In this document: one piece after another, positions 6,235 to 10,908 of the stretch
Position numbering within the stretch: position 1 is the first letter of the stretch
How the letters are laid out: each line of letters starts with the position of its first letter
Assembly (NCBI GenBank): GCA_027620395.1
Contig: JAQBZY010000019.1
Coordinates: forward strand, 1-10,908
Origin: Pseudomonadota bacterium
GTDB taxonomy: Bacteria > Pseudomonadota > Alphaproteobacteria > Rhodospirillales > Casp-alpha2
Direction: 5' to 3'
Length of the DNA stretch: 10,908 bases
Notes under the pieces: model-generated
What the model saw: only the letters and a program-made list of their open reading frames with translations
Databases searched by the model: none
What the model was told of the DNA's origin: nothing
Translations under genes and position numbers: made by a program

Positions 6235-7152
6235 ATGCTTATCTTTGCGGTTAAGCGGTTGGCCGTCGCGATCCTGGTCGCGATCACGGTTTCGCTTCTG
6301 ACGTTTTCGATGATTTATCTCTCCGGTGATCCGGCGATGGCGTTGGCCGGCGAGTCAGCGACGCAGCAGGACATCGAAAACATTCGCCGCGTCTACGGCT
6401 ACGACAAGCCGATCGTCATTCAATACATCAACTGGCTCGGCAACGCGCTTGTTGGCGATTTCGGACACTCGCACTATCTGAAGACCGATGTCGCTTCGGT
6501 TATTTTTACCCGTCTGCCGGTGACCATGACGCTGGGCGCCGCCGCACTTTCATTCGCACTGTTGCTGGCGATTCCGTTGGGCGTTCTGGCGGCGATGCGA
6601 CCGAATACGCTGATCGACCGGATCGCCTTGACGCTTGCCGTCATTGGCCAAGCGCTACCGTCGTTCTGGTTCGCGCTGATCATGATTTATTGGTTCGGTA
6701 TCGTCTGGGGGATGTTGCCGATCACCGGCAGTGCGTCATGGCTAAATTTCGTGATGCCGTCTGTGGCGCTCGGCTATTACGTGACGCCGGCGGTGATGCG
6801 CCTGACCCGGGCCGGAATGCTGGACGTGCTGTCATCCGACTATATCCGGACCGCCAGGGCCAAGGGGCTCCGGCCGGTGGCGGTGCTGTTCAAGCACGCG
6901 CTCAGAAATGCCGTCATTCCTGTGGTCAGCCTGGCCGCCGTGCAGTTTGGCTTCATGCTCGGCGGCTCGATTGTGATTGAGACCATTTTCGCCATCAACG
7001 GCTTGGGGCAGTTGGCCTGGGAATCGATCCAGCGCGCCGATCTACCGATGATGCAGGCCATCGTCCTGGTGCTGGCCTGCTTTTATATCGTGCTGACGTT
7101 CCTGGCCGATCTCCTGAACGCATTCCTCGATCCCCGGATCAGGGTCGGTTGA
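6235..7152 (+). CDS. ABC transporter permease, DppB/OppB type
   Basis: This is the first of two inner-membrane permease subunits forming the translocation channel. The 305 residues start with an N-terminal helix (about 9-29), then the family-typical periplasmic stretch with GDP at 31-33 and YGYDKPI around 54-60. Further helices lie near 98-120, 130-156, 170-190, 224-250 and 275-295. The cytoplasmic coupling loop DYIRTARAKGL at 202-212 is the EAA motif that docks on an ATPase, and PSFWFAL near 142-148 is also typical. The end LNAFLDPRIRVG is the usual C-terminus. The length is normal. The ATG at 6235 has only a weak GGCGAGAA ahead of it. The stop lies 22 nt before the preferred start of the second permease. 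Confidence 0.95.
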   Translation: MLIFAVKRLAVAILVAITVSLLTFSMIYLSGDPAMALAGESATQQDIENIRRVYGYDKPIVIQYINWLGNALVGDFGHSHYLKTDVASVIFTRLPVTMTLGAAALSFALLLAIPLGVLAAMRPNTLIDRIALTLAVIGQALPSFWFALIMIYWFGIVWGMLPITGSASWLNFVMPSVALGYYVTPAVMRLTRAGMLDVLSSDYIRTARAKGLRPVAVLFKHALRNAVIPVVSLAAVQFGFMLGGSIVIETIFAINGLGQLAWESIQRADLPMMQAIVLVLACFYIVLTFLADLLNAFLDPRIRVG

Positions 7153-7161
7153 GATGGCCGA

Positions 7162-7169
7162 GGGAGGAG
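7162..7169 (+). promoter_or_regulatory. Ribosome binding site that decides the start of the second permease
   Basis: GGGAGGAG is a near-perfect Shine-Dalgarno with GGAGG ending 7 nt before the ATG at 7175. The in-frame ATG at 7154 lies upstream of this site and would add only MAEGGAG, whose codons are the ribosome binding site itself. This favours 7175. Confidence 0.7.
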
Positions 7170-7174
7170 CCGGC

Positions 7175-8089
7175 ATGGGGATGATTGGCAAGGCCGGCGT
7201 GCCGACGGCGTCGGAAATCCTGGAACCGTCATCGGCATCTCTGATGCGCAAGCGCATCTTCGGCCATTACGGCTTGATGATCGGTATCGGCAGTCTGTTA
7301 GTGATTTTCGCCATCGCCTTGTTGGCGCCGATGCTTGCGCCGTTCGATCCGCTCGACCAGGAACTTTCCAGGAAACTCATTCCGCCGATCTGGTCGGGGA
7401 GCGCCAAGGCGACTTGGGTCTATCCCCTCGGCACCGATGGCTTGGGCCGCGATTATCTGTCGCGTCTCATCTATGGCTCGCAGATTTCGCTGTTGATCGG
7501 GTTCTCGGCGATGCTGATCTCGGGCGTCATCGGCACCACGCTTGGCGTGCTTGCCGGGTATTTCGGTGGCCGCGTCGACATGGTGGTCAATTTCATCATC
7601 ACCACCCGACTCTCGATGCCGGTTGTCTTGGTGGCGCTGGCCGTCGTCTCCTTGGTCGGCAATTCGCTCTGGATCGTGATCTGGGTCTTGGGTCTTCTGA
7701 TCTGGGACCGCTTCGCCGTTGTCGTCCGAAGCTCGACCCTGCAAGTCCGTAATCTCGACTATGTCGCCGCCGCCCAAGCCATCGGCTGCTCCAAGATGCG
7801 GATCATCTTCTCCGAGATCATGCCCAACATCATGAATAATCTGATCGTCGTCGCCACCGTTGAGATGGCGCACGCGATCATTTTGGAGGCGGCGTTGTCG
7901 TTTTTGGGCCTCGGCGTGCAACCACCGGCGCCGTCGTGGGGCCTGATGATCTCGGAAGGCAAGGGGCTGATGTTCTTCCATCCGTGGCTGATCGGGATTC
8001 CCGGCGCCGCTTTGTTCGTCCTGATTCTGGCGATCAATCTGATGGGAGACGGCGTCCGCGACGTCACCGCCCCTGAGAACCGGAACTGA
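7175..8089 (+). CDS. ABC transporter permease, DppC/OppC type
   Basis: This is the second inner-membrane channel subunit, 304 residues from ATG 7175 (311 if ATG 7154 is used). A cytoplasmic N-tail leads to a first helix about 34-52. The DppC/OppC signature YPLGTDGLGRDYLSRLIYG is at 83-101, and helices follow near 104-128, 148-180, 220-240 and 272-292. The EAA coupling motif is DYVAAAQAIG at 195-204. The block LSFLGLGVQPPAPSWG at 241-256 is diagnostic of the subfamily. The C-terminus MGDGVRDVTAPENRN matches the usual LGDGLRD...DPR-like end. The gene sits 7 nt before the first ATPase gene, consistent with one transcript. Confidence 0.95.
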   Translation: MGMIGKAGVPTASEILEPSSASLMRKRIFGHYGLMIGIGSLLVIFAIALLAPMLAPFDPLDQELSRKLIPPIWSGSAKATWVYPLGTDGLGRDYLSRLIYGSQISLLIGFSAMLISGVIGTTLGVLAGYFGGRVDMVVNFIITTRLSMPVVLVALAVVSLVGNSLWIVIWVLGLLIWDRFAVVVRSSTLQVRNLDYVAAAQAIGCSKMRIIFSEIMPNIMNNLIVVATVEMAHAIILEAALSFLGLGVQPPAPSWGLMISEGKGLMFFHPWLIGIPGAALFVLILAINLMGDGVRDVTAPENRN

Positions 8090-8096
8090 GACCGGA

Positions 8097-9106
8097 ATGG
8101 AGAACCACATCCTCAATGTCCGGAACCTGACCGTCGACATTCCCTTGCCGTCCGGCATGTTGCACGCGGTGCAGGGTCTGAGTTTCCATGTCGACCGGGG
8201 CGAGACGCTGGCGATTGTCGGCGAATCGGGGTGCGGCAAGTCGTTGACCTCGCTGGCCATCATGGGGTTGCTGCCAAAGAAGGCGATTCGCACTGCCGAC
8301 TTGTTGGAGCTGGCCGGCGAGGACATTCTCAACGCCACCGAAAGCCGGATGTCGGACATTCGCGGCAGTCTGATGGGGATGATCTTCCAAGAACCGATGA
8401 CCAGTCTCAATCCGGCCTACACCATCGGCAATCAGTTAATCGAGACCATGCGCCGGCACCGCCCGGTCAGCGTCGACGAAGCCCGGGACCGGGCCGTGTT
8501 TCTATTGGAAAAAGTCGGCATCACCGCCGCCCGCTCGCGGTTGACGCAATATCCGCATCAGTTGTCGGGCGGGCTCCGGCAGCGGGTCATGATCGCCATG
8601 ACGCTGATGTGTGGCCCGGACCTGATCATCGCCGACGAGCCGACGACGGCCTTGGACGTCACCATTCAGGCGCAAATCCTGCTGCTTTTGGCCGAGCTGC
8701 AAAAAGAATTCGACATGGGCCTGATCCTGATCACGCACGATCTCGGCGTCGTTGCGCGTGTCGCCGACCGGGTTGCGGTGATGTATGCCGGCCAGGTGGT
8801 CGAGGAGGGCTCGGCGACGCAAGTGTTCGGCCGGCCGACGCATCCCTATACGCAAGGCCTGCTGGATTGCATTCCGATCCCGGGCAAGACCGAACGCGGC
8901 AAGCATCTGGGTTCAATCCCGGGGATCGTGCCGTCGCTGGTCGGTAACCTCAGTGGCTGCCGCTTCGCCGACCGCTGCCAGCATGCCATGACGGATTGTA
9001 GTGCCGCCGACGTCGGATTTCGTCCCGCCAGCGAGGTCGGACATGCCTATCGCTGTCTGCTCACGCCCGAACAGAGCGCGCAAAATGCCGCCAAGCTGGG
9101 GGCCGC

Positions 9107-9110
<4 letters not shown>
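8097..9110 (+). CDS. ABC importer ATP-binding protein, DppD/OppD type
   Basis: This is one of two nucleotide-binding subunits that power import at the cytoplasmic face. In 337 residues all ABC motifs are intact: Walker A GESGCGKS 42-49, Q-loop Q98, signature LSGGLRQR 156-163, Walker B LIIADEP 176-182 with catalytic E181, D-loop TALD and H-loop H214. The Opp/Dpp C-terminal extension follows (HPYTQGLL at 249-256, IPGIVPSL at 274-281). It carries four cysteines, C288, C294, C301 and C320, in the pattern C-x5-C-x6-C-x18-C that is thought to hold an iron-sulfur cluster in these ATPases. The Shine-Dalgarno is weak, and the start lies 7 nt after the permease stop. The stop overlaps the next start as ATGA. 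Confidence 0.95.
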
Positions 9111-10086
<976 letters not shown>

Positions 10087-10090
<4 letters not shown>

Positions 10091-10908
10091 ACGGACGCAG
10101 TGCGGCCATCGAGCGCGGGCTCGCTTGGTTCGATGATCCCGATACCGGATTCTTTCCGACGTTGGCCGATCGGGTCGCGATCCCGACCGAAAGCCAGAAC
10201 CCGGAGCGACTGAGCGAGCTTTACCGGTATCTCGAGGAAAATATCCGCCCGGCGTTCGACGACATGGGATTCGAGGTTCGGATCTACGACAATCCATTCC
10301 AGGGCCAGGGGCCGGTATTGCTGGCGACCCGGATTGAGCACGAAAGCCTGCCGACCATCTTGGGCTACGGGCACGGCGATACCGTCCGTGGTCAGGAAGA
10401 CCGCTGGACCAAGGGGCAGGGGCCGTGGAAATTGACCCGCGATGGCGAGCGGATTTACGGCCGTGGCACTTCTGACAACAAGGCCCAGCACACGACGCAC
10501 CTGGGTGCGCTCAAGGCGGTCATCGAAACCCGGGGTTCACTCGGCTTCAATTGCAAGTTCATGGTCGAGACCGGCGAGGAGAACGGCTCCAAGGGTCTCA
10601 AGGAACTGGTTGCGCGCGAAAAGGCGGCCTTCTCCGCCGACGCCTATTTCGCTTCGGATGGGCCCCGGGTCAATCTCAACCGGCCGAATTTGACGCTCGG
10701 CAATCGGGGCTGCCTGAACTTCGATCTGGTGCTCGAGTTCCGCGACGGCGGTCATCATTCCGGCAACTTGGGCGGGCTGCTCTCCAATCCGGGGATCGTT
10801 TTGGCGCACGCGCTGGCCAGCATCGTCGATAGCCACGGCCAGATTTTAGTCGACGGCTGGAAACCGGCGCCGATCTCCAATTCGATTAGAGAAGCGTTGA
10901 AGGACGTT
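10087..10908 (+). CDS. M20 family metallopeptidase (dipeptidase-like), 3' end beyond window
   Basis: This is a predicted cytoplasmic zinc-dependent amidohydrolase/peptidase; no signal peptide is visible. The 274 visible residues include the metal and catalytic motifs: GHGDT at 95-99 (H96, D98), YGRGTSDNK at 124-132 (D130), ETGEENGS at 161-168 (catalytic and ligand glutamates E164/E165, allowing one residue of counting error) and DGP at 191-193. HHSGNLGGLLSNPG at 223-236 is the lid-domain histidine segment seen in carnosinase-type M20 dipeptidases. Relatives run to roughly 460 residues, so about 40% is missing, including the last metal-binding histidine. The start overlaps the ATPase stop by ATGA with AAGG 7 nt upstream, so it is translated from the importer transcript. 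This fits hydrolysis of imported peptide, though some M20 enzymes act on acyl-amino acids. Confidence 0.93.

Noticed and set aside
7298..8410. 370-codon open frame on the minus strand opposite the second permease and first ATPase
   Set aside because: The translation is rich in D, R, Q and H without any motif and crosses two real genes; a codon-bias shadow.

Overview
The window looks like ordinary chromosome from a GC-rich Gram-negative bacterium, most likely an alphaproteobacterium. I infer this from the GC-rich codon use, a periplasmic binding protein with a Sec signal peptide, and the style of the gene families. No rRNA, tRNA, insertion sequence, CRISPR array or phage gene was seen. No taxonomic marker is present, so the lineage call is only an inference.

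Layout, left to right. (1) Positions 1-847, minus strand: the first 282 codons of a Gfo/Idh/MocA-type NAD(P)-dependent oxidoreductase, cut by the window edge. A 19-codon small ORF overlaps its GTG start. (2) Positions 1032-1946 (plus) and 1947-2846 (minus): two paralogous EamA/DMT 10-helix transporters facing tail to tail, with stop codons that directly abut in a TGATCA palindrome. (3) Positions 2852-4345, minus: an M81 (MlrC-like) metallopeptidase. Its stop lies 5 nt before the start of the minus-strand EamA gene, so the two probably form an operon. (4) Positions 4346-4624: a 279-nt divergent control region. (5) Positions 4625-10908, plus: a complete five-gene Opp/Dpp-type ABC importer (binding protein, two permeases, two ATPases), followed by an M20 metallopeptidase that overlaps the last ATPase by ATGA and runs off the right edge.

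How the genes may work together. The binding protein would capture a peptide-like substrate in the periplasm. The two permeases and two ATPases would import it. Two predicted cytoplasmic metallohydrolases of different families (M81 and M20) flank or end the importer and could degrade the cargo. The EamA protein encoded after the M81 gene could export a product. The actual substrate cannot be read from the sequence; Opp/Dpp systems also carry nickel, opines, glutathione and sugars. No transcription factor gene lies in the window.

The more unusual local features are the convergent paralog pair with zero-nucleotide spacing, a hairpin with a competing alternative pairing between the binding-protein and first permease genes, and the small overlapping ORF at the oxidoreductase start. 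Nothing here is clearly a new system. The best candidate for follow-up is the M81 / peptide importer / M20 combination around one divergent control region.
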